Assembly: GCF_900497805.2 (NCBI RefSeq)
Contig: NW_020946557.1
Location: 7,719,911-7,783,910 of the forward strand
Origin: Vombatus ursinus
Taxonomy: Eukaryota; Chordata; Mammalia; Diprotodontia; Vombatidae
Direction of reading: 5' to 3'
Length of the DNA stretch: 64,000 bases
A program made the position numbers and the translations under genes. This document shows positions 37,301 through 51,900 of the stretch, in pieces (the first letter of the stretch is position 1; every line of letters begins with the position of its first letter). The notes beneath the pieces are model-generated. The model made no database searches. It had not been told where the DNA came from and worked only from the letters and a program-made list of their open reading frames with translations.

Positions 37301-40300
37301 GGAAAGAACACACACACACACAGAGCTGAGTACATTTCATTTAACAGGAAAGTAGGAGGGAAAGGGAGAAGGGAGAATGAAGAGGGAAGGGATATTAGAG
37401 AGAGGGGAGATTAAGGGAGGTATTGGTTCTAAGCATAACAAACTAAGGATAGACAAAAATATTTATAGCTCTGAAGTGGCAAAGAATGGGAATATGAGGC
37501 AGTGGTCATCAACTGGCTGAACAATGATATATAAATGTAATAGAATACTATTGTGCTGTAAGCAAAACCTGGAGAGATTTATGTGAACCGATGCAGAGTG
37601 ATATGAACAGAACCAGGAGAACAATTTATATGATGATAATATTATGAAGACAAACAACTTTGAAAGACTTAGGAACTCTGATCAGCATAATGACCAACTA
37701 CAATGTCAGAGGACTAATGATGAAACCTGTTATCCACCTCCTGTGAGAGAGGTGAAAGATTTAGAGTGCAGAATGAGATACAGGTGTGTTTCCTTTTGGA
37801 CATGGAATATGTGGAAACTTATTTTGCTTAACTATACTTTTTTTTTTCTTCTTTCAAACTTTCAGATCCCTTCGAGCTCCAAATTTATGGTTCTATGATC
37901 TTCCTCAAACTCTGATCATCCTTTTCTGGACCCTCACCTATAGCTCTAGAGAGTCAAAGTATTCTCTAAAGCTTCCTATCCCAAAATGGATTCTGGGGAA
38001 CCTAAAGCTTGACAGCTACTGGGGTTAATACCAAAACAAAGACACCTAGGCAGCCCATTATATAGATAAAGAATCAACTCCACAGAGGTGACAAATCAAA
38101 GTAGCAAGCGGCATAGATAAACTCACTAAGGGATAGACTCTACCTATCCAATAGAGTATATACAGAAAAAAAGGACCAAGGACAGAACCTTGAAAGAAAT
38201 TCATATTTAAGGGACAGAAAAATGAAGAGCCAGTTGAAAGCAAGAGAGAAAGTAGTCAGGATAGGTATGAAAATCATGATGGTTTAAATAAAAAAGTGAA
38301 GGGAAGATAGAGTAAACAAATATTAAGAAAAGGGGGGGAAGATAGTGTGTCAAATGATACACAGAAGTCAAGACACATGAAGACTAAGAAAATATGGTCA
38401 CTGGATCTGGTAATAAAAGGTCAGAAATGACTTTAGAGAGAGGAGTTGCATTAGAATGTTGAACACTAGGGGCAGCTAGCTGGCTCAGTGGATAGAGCAC
38501 TGGCCCTGGATTCAGGAGGACCCGAGTTCAAATCTGGCCTCAGACACATAACACTTACTAGCTGTGTGACCCTGGGCAAGTCACTTAACCCCACTGCCTA
38601 GCCAAAAAAAAAAAAAAAAAAAAAAGAATGGTGAGCACTGGAGACAGATCAATCAATTAACAAGTGTTGATTAGATGCCTAACAAGCAGTGCTGTAAGTA
38701 CAAAATGAAACAGATCTTGCTCTCAAGGGAGACATAAATATACACAGAAAATATACAAAATAAATACAAAGATAAGTGCAAATATAACATATACAAATAT
38801 AAAGTAAATTTGGGAAGGAGGGTACTAGGAACTGGGGGATCAAGTAAAGTTTCATATAAAAAGTGATACTTAAACTGAGTTTGAAGCAAGGAAAGGATTC
38901 AAAGGGTAGAAAAGAAAGAGGAAGTGCTTTCTAGGTTTGAGGAACAAGCAAAATAAAAGCAGAGAAAGAACATCAAGGGTCATGTCTGATTGATGAGGAA
39001 CAACAAGGGCAGCAGCAGTCTGGATGGACTGGAGAGTGCAAGAAGAAGAAATAATATATGAAAAGCCTGGAAAGGCAGGTTGTGGTCAAAGTACAAAAGA
39101 CTTTAAATGCTAAACAGATTTCTTATTTGATCAGGCAAATCAAATCAAACAGGCAGCCACTGGAATTTATTGAGTAGGCAGGCCTGCTTAAAGAAAAAAA
39201 TCATTTGGGCAACGGTGTGGAGGATGGGTTAGAGAGGACAAGGAAGGAGATCAGTTAGAAGGCTATGAAGCAGTCCAGGTAAGAAGTAAAGTAGGCCTGG
39301 TGACTTTGTGGAAAGAAAGGGATTTATACAAGAAATTTATGGACCGAGAAATGAGAAAGTCTGGCAACTGAATGAATATGTGAGGTAAGAGAAAGGAGCC
39401 AAGGATAATGTCATTTTGGAAATTTAGGAGACTAAAAAGCATGGTGGTTTCATTAATGTATGTTTGGGGAGAAAGGTATTTTTTTGGGGGGGGGGCAACA
39501 CAGGCAGTTTGATATGTCTATGGGACACCAACTTCGAAATGTCCAAAAGGCAGGTGGTAATGGGGGACAAGCTTCAGAGAGACTAGATAAATTGCAACAG
39601 ATTGATGAGTGCGTAGTGAGGAAGTGGAACCACAGAATATAGACTATTCCTTCTGGTACTCTAGCAGTAAAAGGATAGAAAAGAGAGAGGAAGAATGATA
39701 ATTTGAGTCAGGAAGAAAGATCAAGATAAAGAATTTCTTTCCATCTCTCTTTCCATTCTCTCCCTCTCCCCTGCCCCTCTGTCAGATTCAAAAGAATGTT
39801 AATAGGCCAAAGTGAAGGAGTCAGTAGAAGCGAAAAGATTAGAAATGTATGAACTGAGAGGATGCCTGAAGAAGCAAAACCTCACATAAAATGGGAAGGG
39901 GACAGGATCAGTGGCAAAGGTGAATGGGTTAAACCTGGGCAAGGAAGAAGACCAACTTTTTTTCTAGAGACTGCTGCCTGATTCCGGTTTAGCCTGTAGT
40001 TCACTAAAAGCTATAGCTCTTTTTCAGAGAAAATGCTGTGCTGCCTTAATCTTGTACAGATGCAGTTGATTTTTTTTAACCCAAATATTACCTAACCTAA
40101 GATTTCTTATTTACTTCTATTAAATTTCCTGTTAATTCATTCTAATGTTCTAGCCTTTCAATATATCTTTGAAAATAGGGTCTTTAATCTCAAGAATTAT
40201 CCTTCCCAGATTTGTGTCATCTTCAAATTTGAAGCATACTTTCTATATTTTTATCTAACTCGATGATAAAAATGGCAAATAACACAAGATCAAACATAGA

Positions 40301-42865
40301 TTTCTGGGACATTCACTAGAATATCTCCTTTCAAGATGATATTGAACAATGTAGTGAATGACTACTCTTAGAGTTCTGCCATTCAACTAGATCCAAATTC
40401 ACCTTACTATTATCTAGCTCACAACTCTCCATCTTGTCTACGAGAGTAGGATTAAAGACATTATTAAATATTCTACTAAAATTTAGGCAGCCTATGTTAT
40501 AGTATTTCCCTGATTACCAGCATTAGTGTCAAAAAAGGAAATAGGGTTAGTGGGGCATGACTTACTCTTTATGAAGTCATGCTGGCTCTTTGTTATCACC
40601 ATTTTCTAGGCAAGTATTAAACCACTCCTTTAATAATGTACTCTACATTACATATACTGTCAGACTTAGTTGATGTGTTGTTAGTTCTGCTGAACTACTT
40701 TCCTTCATTATCTCTTTCTTTTTTATTCTATCTTACAAGGAATCACTCTCTAGGGAAGGGAGAGACACATTTACAAATGAAGGTAATATGAAACACAAGA
40801 TTTTAATTAAAAAAAAAAGTCCTTCACAGCCTGACTCAAACCCTCCCCTCCCATACCACTTTTCCAGATTGTTACCAGGATGAAGTCAAATTCATTGGCC
40901 TATGGTTTGCTGACTTTCTTTCATTAAAAAAAAACAAAAAATTGGGACACTTACTCTTCTCCAATTCGGTTATATCTCTATCATTCTATTACTGGCCAAA
41001 TGTTTAAGTATCCTGGGATGTAGCTCACCGGTGCCTGCTGACTTGAATTTATCAAGGGCAACGAAGTACTGTCTTACTATCACTACTCTTTTCTATCAAC
41101 TCCCTATTAGCCATTTTTCTTCTTTCCTTTTCAGTCTAAAGATTATTTTCCTTGAACAAAAAGACAAAAGCAAAATAAGAGTTGAGCCTTCTCTCTGTAG
41201 GCATTTATCATTGTTCCATTCATCCTTATAAAGTAAAACAAATCAACCTTTTGTGACATAGTGGAAATAATACCGGTTTTGAAATCTAAGTAATCAGTTC
41301 AAAACAAGCCTCTGATTTCTACTAGTCATGACCTTGATTAGGTCTTTTAAATTCCTAGGGCTCCTGTTCCTCACCTGTAAAACAATGAGGTTGGCCGAGA
41401 TGACCCCAGAGGTCCCTTCTAGGTATGTATCTATAATCCTTTTTGTTCTCCTTAATTTTTCTCACTGATCTCAATTCATTTTGAATGTTTAGCACTCCTT
41501 ACAGGATTATGCTATTTTTTAAATAAAAAAAAAATCATCTGTATGTAACATGCCCTTGCTTCCATCTTTTATGCAAGTCTTTAAAAAACATTCAATGGCT
41601 GGTAAGTTTCCCGTGTATCTACACTACTGTCTTTAAGCAACTTGCCTTTTCTTCCTTATCAGATTGGTTTCTCTTGTCTTCTCTATTTTATTCTTAAGTC
41701 TCATATCCCTCCTGGGCTAACTTTCCCTAAAGAATTACTCTATGGAATTATACCTACCAGTTTTCTGAACTTTCTGAGATCTCCTAAACTCTAGGGCACA
41801 TGGCAGACTATTCCCAGCTTTCCTTTCCTTTGCAATCACCAACTCTAACACAGAATGGTCAATTTCCACCAATTTTCCATCACTTCCATCCTAAGAAAAT
41901 CAATTTCTCTTCATTGATGAGAATTAGAAACAGAATGAAATTTCTGTCAACTGAAGGATAAGATAATATCATTAAGGCAAGTCAAGAAATCATCAGCTTC
42001 TCTGCTTTTGGCAGGGAGATCCAACAGAAGGGAGATCCAATAGATTTCCAGATTGAAGCCCCCCCCATCAATACTAATTAATATCTCTATGTAAGACTAG
42101 TAATCGGTTTACCTATTTCCTCCTCAACTACTATTTCCTCTTTCTGTCCACGTGGGCTGTAGTGTATGGGTGGGGAACCTGCAGCCTCAAGGCCACATAT
42201 GGCCTTCTAGGTCCTTGGGTGAGACCTTTTGACTGAATTCAAGTTTCACAGAACAAATCCCTTTCATTAAAGGGATTTGTTCTGTGAAGTTTGGATTCAG
42301 TCAAAGGTCCTGGAAGCCGCAGGTTCCCCACCCCTGGACTGCATCGATTTCTAGAGTTTACATTAAGAAAAATGTTTCCTTAACCACTCCTCTCAACTTA
42401 CAAGTTTCTCTAGGTACTTTTACCTTTTGGAGGGTGAAACCTAATCTAAACCCAAAACCATTTTTAAAAAGAAAACAAATTTTTTTAAAAAGCTAGAAAA
42501 AATTTTTTTTAATGAAACCTGTCCATATTGATGTTTTCTGATTTTGAGAGTCCAAGAAGATAAAACTTGTGTGTGTGTGTATTTTTTTAATTTACTTGCT
42601 AAGGATACAATACAATTACATAATAATTCACTATCTGAAATTTATATTAAATATATAAAGCTCTTGGAATAGACATTCCCTAATCTGTTTGCTGAAATCT
42701 ATCCCTTCCTTCAAGGCCCAACTCAAATGGTAAAATCCCCCATGAAACAAACCTTTCTGATTCTCTCTAATCCCCAAGCGAAGGTGATGCTGTCCTTTTC
42801 AAATTTTTCTCACCATTTTGTCTGGCTTTCCTTTGCCTTTATCACAATTCAGTGTGTATCATAAG

Positions 42866-42900
<35 letters not shown>

Positions 42901-45900
42901 CTTATACTCCCCACCATTAGGTTACATGTCCCTTGTAGGCAGAGACTATATCATCTTTGTATCTCCAGCACCTAGAAGAGTATCTTATGTGTATATATAT
43001 ATATATATGTACTGAGAACTGAATAAGTCTTTTATTGAATTTAGTAAGCTAACCAATCTGGAAAAATAAAAAACTTATAGCATATATATTACCATGCTCC
43101 TTTGCAGAAGTGTAATGGGGAAGGAGAACCATGAGTATGGAACACTGTACATATTGTCAAATTTTTTGATGTACTGATCAGTTCTGATGATTTTCTTATG
43201 TTTTTTCTATTTTTCTTAAAAAAAATTGTTATGGGGATGGCTCTCTGGGACAGTAGAGAGGGAAAGAGGAGACACAGGGAAATTTAGGCAATATTAAAAC
43301 AAAGATATTAATAAAAATTTATTTTTTAAAATATCATACTACAAATCAACCCATAAAAGGAAGAAAAGCACTTAAAAGTAACATTTTTTAATAAGAAACA
43401 GGTCATACAATATGTTATCCTATTATTAGGTAATAAACAAAAGGTATTGTCTATATGAAAATTCTAATTAGATATAGCATAATTTTTTTAAAGGAAGAAC
43501 ATTTTAGGAAAGCTATGAAACTGGTCAGATAAAGGGGTAAGGGAGTAGAAGGCAAGAAGACTGGAAGACAACAGTATTAAAAGTTTATATCTTATTACTT
43601 TCAAAAGAAAATTTCAAATCAGTTTTCTAAAAGATTAAATAATCATTTTAAAGACTTCCGAAAAGTTGCTACAACTTACATGCAATGATATAACAAGCAA
43701 AGTCATGCGTATTCTTGGGGTCAAAATTATAGTTAGAGAAATTTCAATAATGATACACTGAAGAAAGAAAGTTGGCTAAAATGGCCTCAGTTTTAAGTAA
43801 TCTCTCAACCAGGATCTCAAAGAGAATTTTGTTTCTATCTTTCTCAAGCACTTACCACATTTTTAATTGCGTTATAATAATTTGTGCTCAAGACTTCCCT
43901 ACCCTACCAAACAAAACTCCATGAGGGGTAAAAACCTAGTCTTATTCATCTTTGTCTCTCCATAAGTCCTGGCAAAGTATCTCCTACAAGATGGGAAAAC
44001 AGGCAGCTCTTTCAGAGGAAAAGCAAACTTTAGGTAGCTTTCAGTGACTAAATCACAAATAGTGATAAATTCTACTGAGGCTAACTATGGTCAGAAAATA
44101 GTCATCAGGAAGTATGGTAGAAAAGACTATGGGATCACCTACTGACCTTTCAAAAAGTTTTCACACATAACCATCAGTAAAATTTTAAAACACAAAGTAT
44201 ATCAATTTAGTATAAACATATACACACTACAGAATGCATACTAGTAAATGAGATGGGGAAATGTCATACTTACCAGTTCTTCCACAGAAGGGACAGACTT
44301 AAGATATAAGAAGAAAGTTTTTTAGTTAGAAACATAAATGAATAAACAGATGAATTAAGTGGTAAAAATCATGATTGTAAAGCAAATCCTTCTACACAAA
44401 TAGAACTGTAAAAATTTACTTGTAAGTCCATAATAACAATTTGACTAATCCAGTTACAACAACTGTTTCTGAACTTTCCTTCCTTTCCTCAACCTCCCAA
44501 CTCCCCACTAAAAAAAAAACAAAAAACCCCAAAATACATGATGATAGAGTATGCTTACACTCTAACACAGGGACAGAGTAAAAGAAACTTATTAGCATAA
44601 TATACAATCTACAGAGAAACTTAGACATGGCTAACAAGGTAAACGATCGAAGCTGTCACTTTCAAACATTTTCTGTCCTGGGCCTGCTTATTGTCAACGG
44701 TATTCACTGACCCTCTGTTATGTGTGCAGCACTTTACTGCTGGTTCTTCCTAACTTTGACTGAGACAGGGAGTTGGGAAGCTGGCTCTCCCAACCTCACC
44801 ATGCAAGGAAATTACTTTAGGCAAATTCTTTAGATTCCTAGAATGTCAGAATGAAAACTATATAATCTAATCCTAGCATTTTAAAGATGAGGAAATCAAG
44901 ATGAAGCAATCTGCCCAGGTCAGAGAGCCAATAAGCTGCAGAGTGAGGAGCCGACCCTCCGCCTGACTACCCTGCACACACCTGGACTTCTTTCCACTAC
45001 ACTCTGCTTATTACAAATAAATTCCAATAGAACGAATATACTATATTTTCCCTATACAGGCAGTGTAGTACTATAGAAAAAGCAAAGAGTATTCAGCTTA
45101 CACTCATTCAGTTATCAGCTCTAATACTACTAAGCTAATTACTGGCAAGTCCCCTGACCTGTCAGGATTTCAAGCTCAACATTTGTAAAATGAAGATACG
45201 TAAGATGATCTTGATGGTCCATTCTAGCTCTAAAATTCTATGTTGTAACACAATTTGACCTGCAATAAATGTTTTTAAAATTACTTATCTCAAGGATTTT
45301 TTTTTCTTATTCAGAAATCTATTGCAAAAATTAATGTCTGAAGTACTTTGAGATCTTAAGTTAACACAAATTACATCACCATAATACTATTTATAAAGAG
45401 TTCCTGATATTCATTTAGTTTCTTATAATAGTAAAATAAAAAGTAAAAGTTTTTTTGTATTAACAAAAAATTAAAAACCAAACATTTTAAAAGGAGAACT
45501 AATTAATTCATATTCAAGAGGGAGAAAAGAACTTCAGCAATTGTTTCAACTGTTGCTCTGGCATGTCAATCTAAAGGTAGCCTAAATGTTTCATTCACTT
45601 CATTCATTCAACATATATTTACTGAGTATCTACTATGTGCAAAGAACACATAACACATCTCTAAAACAGGCAGTCAGATTCCAAATGGGCAACTTGTAGG
45701 GTTAAGTCTTTGGGAGTTCCATGGTCTAGATATTCCATGGCATTTGGGGAAAGTCATAGAAGTACAATAACGCTCTCAGGTCTAGTGATTTTAGTGGACA
45801 GCAATCCTGAGACACTAGAGAGAAGGGTTTTGCACTAGTTTGGTACAGAGGGAAAAAGAACCTGACAAAAAAGATCTAAATTGCAGTTTTAACTCTACTG

Positions 45901-48900
45901 CTAATTGTGACTGTGGACAAGTTGCCTAAACCTCTTCGGGATTCAGCTTCCTTATCAATAAAATAAGGGGTAGAAAGGCAATGGAAGTAACAATGGGTTT
46001 AGACTTAGAAGATCTGGGTTCAAGTACCTCTTCAGATTCTTCACTAGTTATGTGACTGTGGGCAAGGCTCTATAACTTATGTAAAGTGCTTCGTAAGCTT
46101 TAAAGTACTATCTAAATTTCAGTTATTTTTCCTGGGCCTCAGTTTCCTCATCTATAAAATGTGGGTAATAATACTTGTGCTTCTTAACTCACAGAATTGT
46201 GAATAAAACACTGTAAAGTATCCAAGAGTAACTTAAAGGTCCCTTGCTTCTAAAATTCCATAATTCTACCAACTTAAGAGATAAATTCTCATTAAGAGGA
46301 GAAAACAAGAAAAAAGGAGAAGAGGTCAGAAGAAACTCACTATTAAAACATGGGTTCAAAAGCAGAGGCTATGTCATTCTTTTTTTTTCTTCTTCAAAAA
46401 TCTATATCAAACTTCTTACCCTTATCAATAAATTCAGGAAAACATGGACTGGAATTTGAGTAAAAATCAATAATGAAACTCACAAGAATAATCCTGTTGT
46501 ATTGACTTAAATATATATAAAAACTCATACATTGCTTTCATAAAAAATAGCCCTCTACCTTGATCCAAAACAAATAACCCTTTTTTCAGCTACTTACCAG
46601 TTTTGCCTTAATGGTACCAGAGTCGACACTCTGGCCAGTTTTGGCATGCAGCTGAAGCTGAACGGAGTGCAGTTGTAAAAGTTGATCATGAACTTCTTTT
46701 TCTAATACTACTTTTTCAGCTTGGGTCTCTGTCAGTTCAGATTTCAGATCCACCAACTGTGCCTTTAAAAGACAAAAAGATGACACTAACCATTCTAGTA
46801 AGGTGCACTTCTGAGTGTCTGAATGATATTCTTCATTGTGACAGTGTGCAATCATTTGTTTACCACCCAAACTACATTATAATAGTACAGAATATGATGG
46901 AATGAGTCACTTTTCCAAGGCAATCATGTAAGATTGCCATTTCTATTTCAAAGATACATTTAAGACTACAGAAGACAAATGACAAGCTACTGGGAGAAGA
47001 TATGACATTATCTTAGTTCAAACATATTCTTTCAATCACTTATAGATAATACTGTCTATCACCCACTAACAGATATTCTTTGGAGGCAAAGGAGCTCTGA
47101 CCAACAATATTATTTTAATGATATTTTGTTTTTTCCCAATTACATGTAAAGATAATTTTTAACATTCTTTTTCTTTTAAATCTTGAGTTCTAAATTTTCT
47201 CCCTCCCTCCACCTCCTCTCTCCCTAAGATGGCAAACAATTTGATATAGGTTATATATGTGCAATCATGTAAAATATATTTCCATAATAGTCATTAACCA
47301 ACAATATTTTTAAATGATACATAATCAATTAATTAGCATGTATATATCTGTGCCAGTAAATTCTGGATATACAAATACAAAAATGAGAATGTCCCAACTA
47401 TTGAGGAAGTTACATTCTACTGAGGGAAACAAGGAAAATAGAAAAAGAGCTCTACCCTCAAGCCCCTCTGCAGCTTCAGTGACTGTGCCAAGGCCTTCAG
47501 ACATGCCCCTAAGGGAAAGGAGTAGGAGCCTTGAGAGTCATCTGTGAGGGACTGTCTGATGTTGGCAGCTACCAGGTTGGGCGCTGTGGCAAGAGTAGGG
47601 TAAGATCTGGGTATTTTGGAAGTCGAGGCAGGGGCTGTGGTAGGCAGAGTCGTGGTGAACTGGGATGGGCTGGATACGGAGAAGCCCTGAGGCAGTGGGC
47701 AGTGCTATGTGAGATAAGCTGGGTACAAGGAAGTAGCGGAGCTTGAGCTCCTGAGGCAAGGGGCGGTGCCACGTGGGAGTGGGACGGCAGAGGACTGAGT
47801 TCCCTTTGCTTAGTCCCCTCCCTATATGCAACGTCATCCCCAGACGCCTCTTGTGACCTTCCTGACTTCCTGGGTCCCTTTGTGCAGCACTGACCCCAGA
47901 ACCCTCCTCCCAGTATCTGAGTCTGACTTCCTAGGTCACGTACTCTATCTATGCGCTAATCCCAGATGCCTCCTCCCTGTATCCAGTCCTAGCCTCCTAC
48001 GTCACTCCTTTCCCCTTGGTGTGCTAAACTCAGATAGCCCCTTCCAGTATCTGACCCTACATTCATTGGCTAGTAAGCGGGCTGGGGAAGAGGGGCTAGG
48101 TAGGTATTTAGGAACAAGCGTGGTCAGATCATGCGCACTCTCTCTTGGCTCCTATTCTGTTGCTCTGGCCTTGCTGCTTGGGCTTGCTATGATGGCTTGC
48201 TGTGATGGCCTCTGAATAAAGCTCTGGTGTTGGTGCCTCCCGATGGCTCGTCTCTGTGTGTTTATCCGCCTGAGGACCGAAGACTCGGAAGTGAGTATGA
48301 CTCTGGTAGCCTGCTCCTTATAGGAGGAGAGGGTACGGCGTGTGGCCGGCAGAAGGTCGGCGCGGCCAGTACAGTCATCCTCAGCCTTAAAGTTGACCCT
48401 GATCTTAGCTCAGGCCTTGACATTTTGGCCCTGTGCTGCCTGGGGAAGGGAGCAAGAACGTAACAGTTCTGTCTGGTCCTGGGCCCTGTGCCCTGGCCCT
48501 CTAACATTTAGAAAACTAAGGAAACCAAAGCCTTTCAACTTAGGCCCCTCTGAGGGCTCTTAATCTGCCCCTGGAGAAAGGGAACAAGAGCTTAGGGGCT
48601 CTACCTAAGCCTTGGCCTTGGTCTTCTCAGCCTACTCCAGCTGGTGCAGTCTGGCCTCTAAGACTCCTCCTTGGGTTCTGCATCTGCCATTAGGGGAAGC
48701 TAACACCAAGCCTGGATGCTTATGCTTTTACCGTAATCTTGGCCCCTGCCCATTTGACTTTCAGGTCCTAAGGAGCTGCTGAGGGAGGCTGAGCCTAGAG
48801 GTCAGTGGGCCTCTCCTCTGGCTCAGAATGGATCTGTCTTCTTATTACTGGGAGTTCTTGGGTAGTGAACCGTGGGCCTGCTGAAGGAAGTTCTGTTCCC

Positions 48901-51900
48901 AACTCTACCACCCTCATTTCCTGTGCCTCTACCATCAAGTAACAGCGTCTGGCCAGGTGGATAGAAAGACTTTGCTCTCCAAGGCTAAGGCCACCCACTT
49001 ATCCCTGGAAGGCAACCACAGACTCCTCCCTTCCTGCCTCTGGGAACAGGAGCAAAGGGAAGGGCAGCTGGTCACCTTCTCAAGACCTCTAGTTTAGGGG
49101 TAGGAATCTCAAAGACAACAGTGATGCCCGGAAGGACTGCCAAGTAGTTAGGATACTTCTCTATGTCAAATATGCGGATTTGAAACTGGACTATCTGGCT
49201 AGTGGAGAGATGCCAATGCTCTGACAGTACCTGGGCTAGGAAATGTAAGTAGAGGCCAAACGTAAGCAGAGTACTTGGAGGCCACACAGAAGCAGAAGAG
49301 GTACCTCTCAATATGAGACCTGGTCATGGCCAGAAGGTAAATGTTCTGGTGTTTTTCAGAAGACATCCTAGAAGGTCTGGTTTCAGGTGTGCAGAGTCCA
49401 TCATGGCAAGGACCAGGGCCATAGACTCAGCATCGCAGGATCACAGTTTCCATCCTGCTGTCCCAAAAGATTTGTGTCATCAAGGCTTCCTAAGTCAGGC
49501 AGAACTCGTCCCTGTCCCAGAAATGGGTCAGATGCCATCTGTACAAAGCCACGTGGGCTGCTTGGGCACTTTTTACTGAGGGGTCTGGCCCCTTCGGGGA
49601 AAGAGCACAAAAGTAAGGTTCTGCTGGATCCTCAAAACCAAAGGATGGTAGGTGGGCCCTTCCTTAGGCTTTCAACCTACCCCTGAAGAGAAGGGAGCAA
49701 GAGCCTTGGGACTCACCCCTTGTCCTTGATTTTGACCTTGGCCTTAGTGCTCTGGCCTTTCTGGCATGGGAAGATGAGAGTAGAGGAAAAGATTTTTCAC
49801 TGAGCCTAGACTGGGGGTGGTGGGGTGGTGGTGGTGGAATTCCTTGATGGACTTCCCTTTCTTTCCTTAGGTCTATCCCAAGCGCTCCTTCCCTGGGCCT
49901 AGGACAGAACCTTTGAGTGTAAATGACAATGAGGCAGAGAATGGCTGGCTGTGTTGAATAGGAGAGTAAGTTAATTAGGTAAAAAGATTGCCATGCAGAA
50001 GGGAGGGTCCTTCTTAATAATGAGAATAAATTAGACAACTTAGAGAGGTAGCATGGCATGGTAAATAGAGTACCAGACTCAAGAAGACCTGAATTCAAAT
50101 TCTACCTCAGATAGCTTTATGACCCTGAATATGTCACTTAACCTTTCTCTTAGCCCCACAGTCCTTATTTATAAAATGGGCATAATGATAGCATTTACTT
50201 CACAGTTTTATTCTGGGGCTCAAATGAGACAACAAATGAAAAGCAATTTAAAAACTTTAAAATGTCATGGTAATATTAGCAATTATTAAAGGCAGCTGGG
50301 GAGATGGGGAAGGATACAGAGTAGATAGTATTGGGCTTTGAATCCTGTCTCAGATACTAGCTTTGTTACCCTAGCCATTTAATCTTGGTGTACCTCAGTT
50401 TCCTCACTACAAACAAGGTCTGAGAAGTTCATTTCAGCTGTAGATCTATGATCCTATGAAATATAAATAAATATAAAGTAGTTAAGTTTAGGGAGGGCAA
50501 TAGCTGTTGTAGAAGGGGAGGGAAATCCCAAAAGGCTTCACACAGATGATGCCAGAACTGCAGCCTGAAGGAAAAAAGGGATTACAAATGTGAAAGGATA
50601 GCACTATCTTTTATGGAAAAAGGGAAGTGTGGAGGTAGGGAAGGTTTTGTCAGAAAAATAATGACATGTTTAGATGTGTTGAGTTTGAGATGTCTCTGGA
50701 GCATACAGTTTAAAAGGTAAAGGGAATAAGCATTGGGTGTAAAAATAATAATCATGGTGTGTATGGGGTGTTCAGGGAGGACAAGAACCTATGGTGGGAC
50801 TTGCCAAGCCCTTTTCAGGGATGTTCATGTACCTTTGTATCTGCCTTGCACTCAACTCTGTGGCTCTAAGAAGTTGGAGCATACACAGTGGCCACACCCC
50901 AGTAAACCTGTCTCAGCAGATGGGCTAAACCAGATTAAAGGTAACTGACAGGCCTCAAACCCATTGGTGAGGGGAAGGGATGTCTCCTCCAAGTATGTGA
51001 CTTTCCCCCAGCAGGGTAGGTAGATGAGAACAATTTGTTCCAAAGGCCACGAAGGCAGCTGAAGCCACTGTGGAGCACTTAGAGCTTAATCAAACATCAA
51101 AGACACTGAGATCATCCACTGCACCTGGACTTTGGATGACTCTAGAAGACTCTAGAAGAGAGAAGATGTTGTGCAACTCTGCATTAAGTCAAGACATCAC
51201 TATTTTACATATAAGGAAACTGAGACAACAGGGTTATCTTAATTCAGGAAGATGAGTCTTTTAGATAGATGGATATCCATCCACCTTTTGTTCAGTCATT
51301 TTCAGTCATGTCCATTTAGTGTTTTCTTGGCACTGATACTGGAGTGGTTTGCCATTTCCTTCTCTAACTCATGTTATAGATGAGGATATTGAGGCAAACA
51401 GGGTTAAGTGACTTGCCCAGGGTTATACATCTATTAAGTGTCTGAGGCTGGATTTGAATGCAGGAAGATGAGCCTGACTTCAGGCCTGGCACTCTATCCA
51501 CTGTACTACCTAGCTACCCCTAAAAAATATGCAATTACATTCCCACAAAACAACAGGTGCTGGATAGCTCTAAAAGAGGCAAGTAACAATTTTTATGCAA
51601 TACACTTTATAAGCATAAGTTAAATAATAACACAACTAAATAGGATATAGATATACATTTCGTCAAGGAACAGGCACAGAAATAGATTAAAAGAGTAAGC
51701 CACAGAAGAAAAATATTCCTACAGGAAATATTCAGAAATTTGAAGATATTTATTTAAACACTGACTTCGAAAGTTCTCCATTGTCAAACACCTATGGCAA
51801 ACAATAGCTCTACATTCCTGGAAATCAAATCACCAGATGACAAAAATTTATATTTTTTTGTACTCTGTAGGGTCAATATGAATACCTAGAAATGCAGTTT

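Noticed and set aside
47538-48507. Several overlapping open frames on both strands
   Set aside because: They fall in the solo LTR, which is GC-rich and non-coding.
49664-50098. 144-codon minus-strand open frame
   Set aside because: Covers the end of the GC-rich repeat block and a SINE; low-complexity Arg/Ser/Pro composition.
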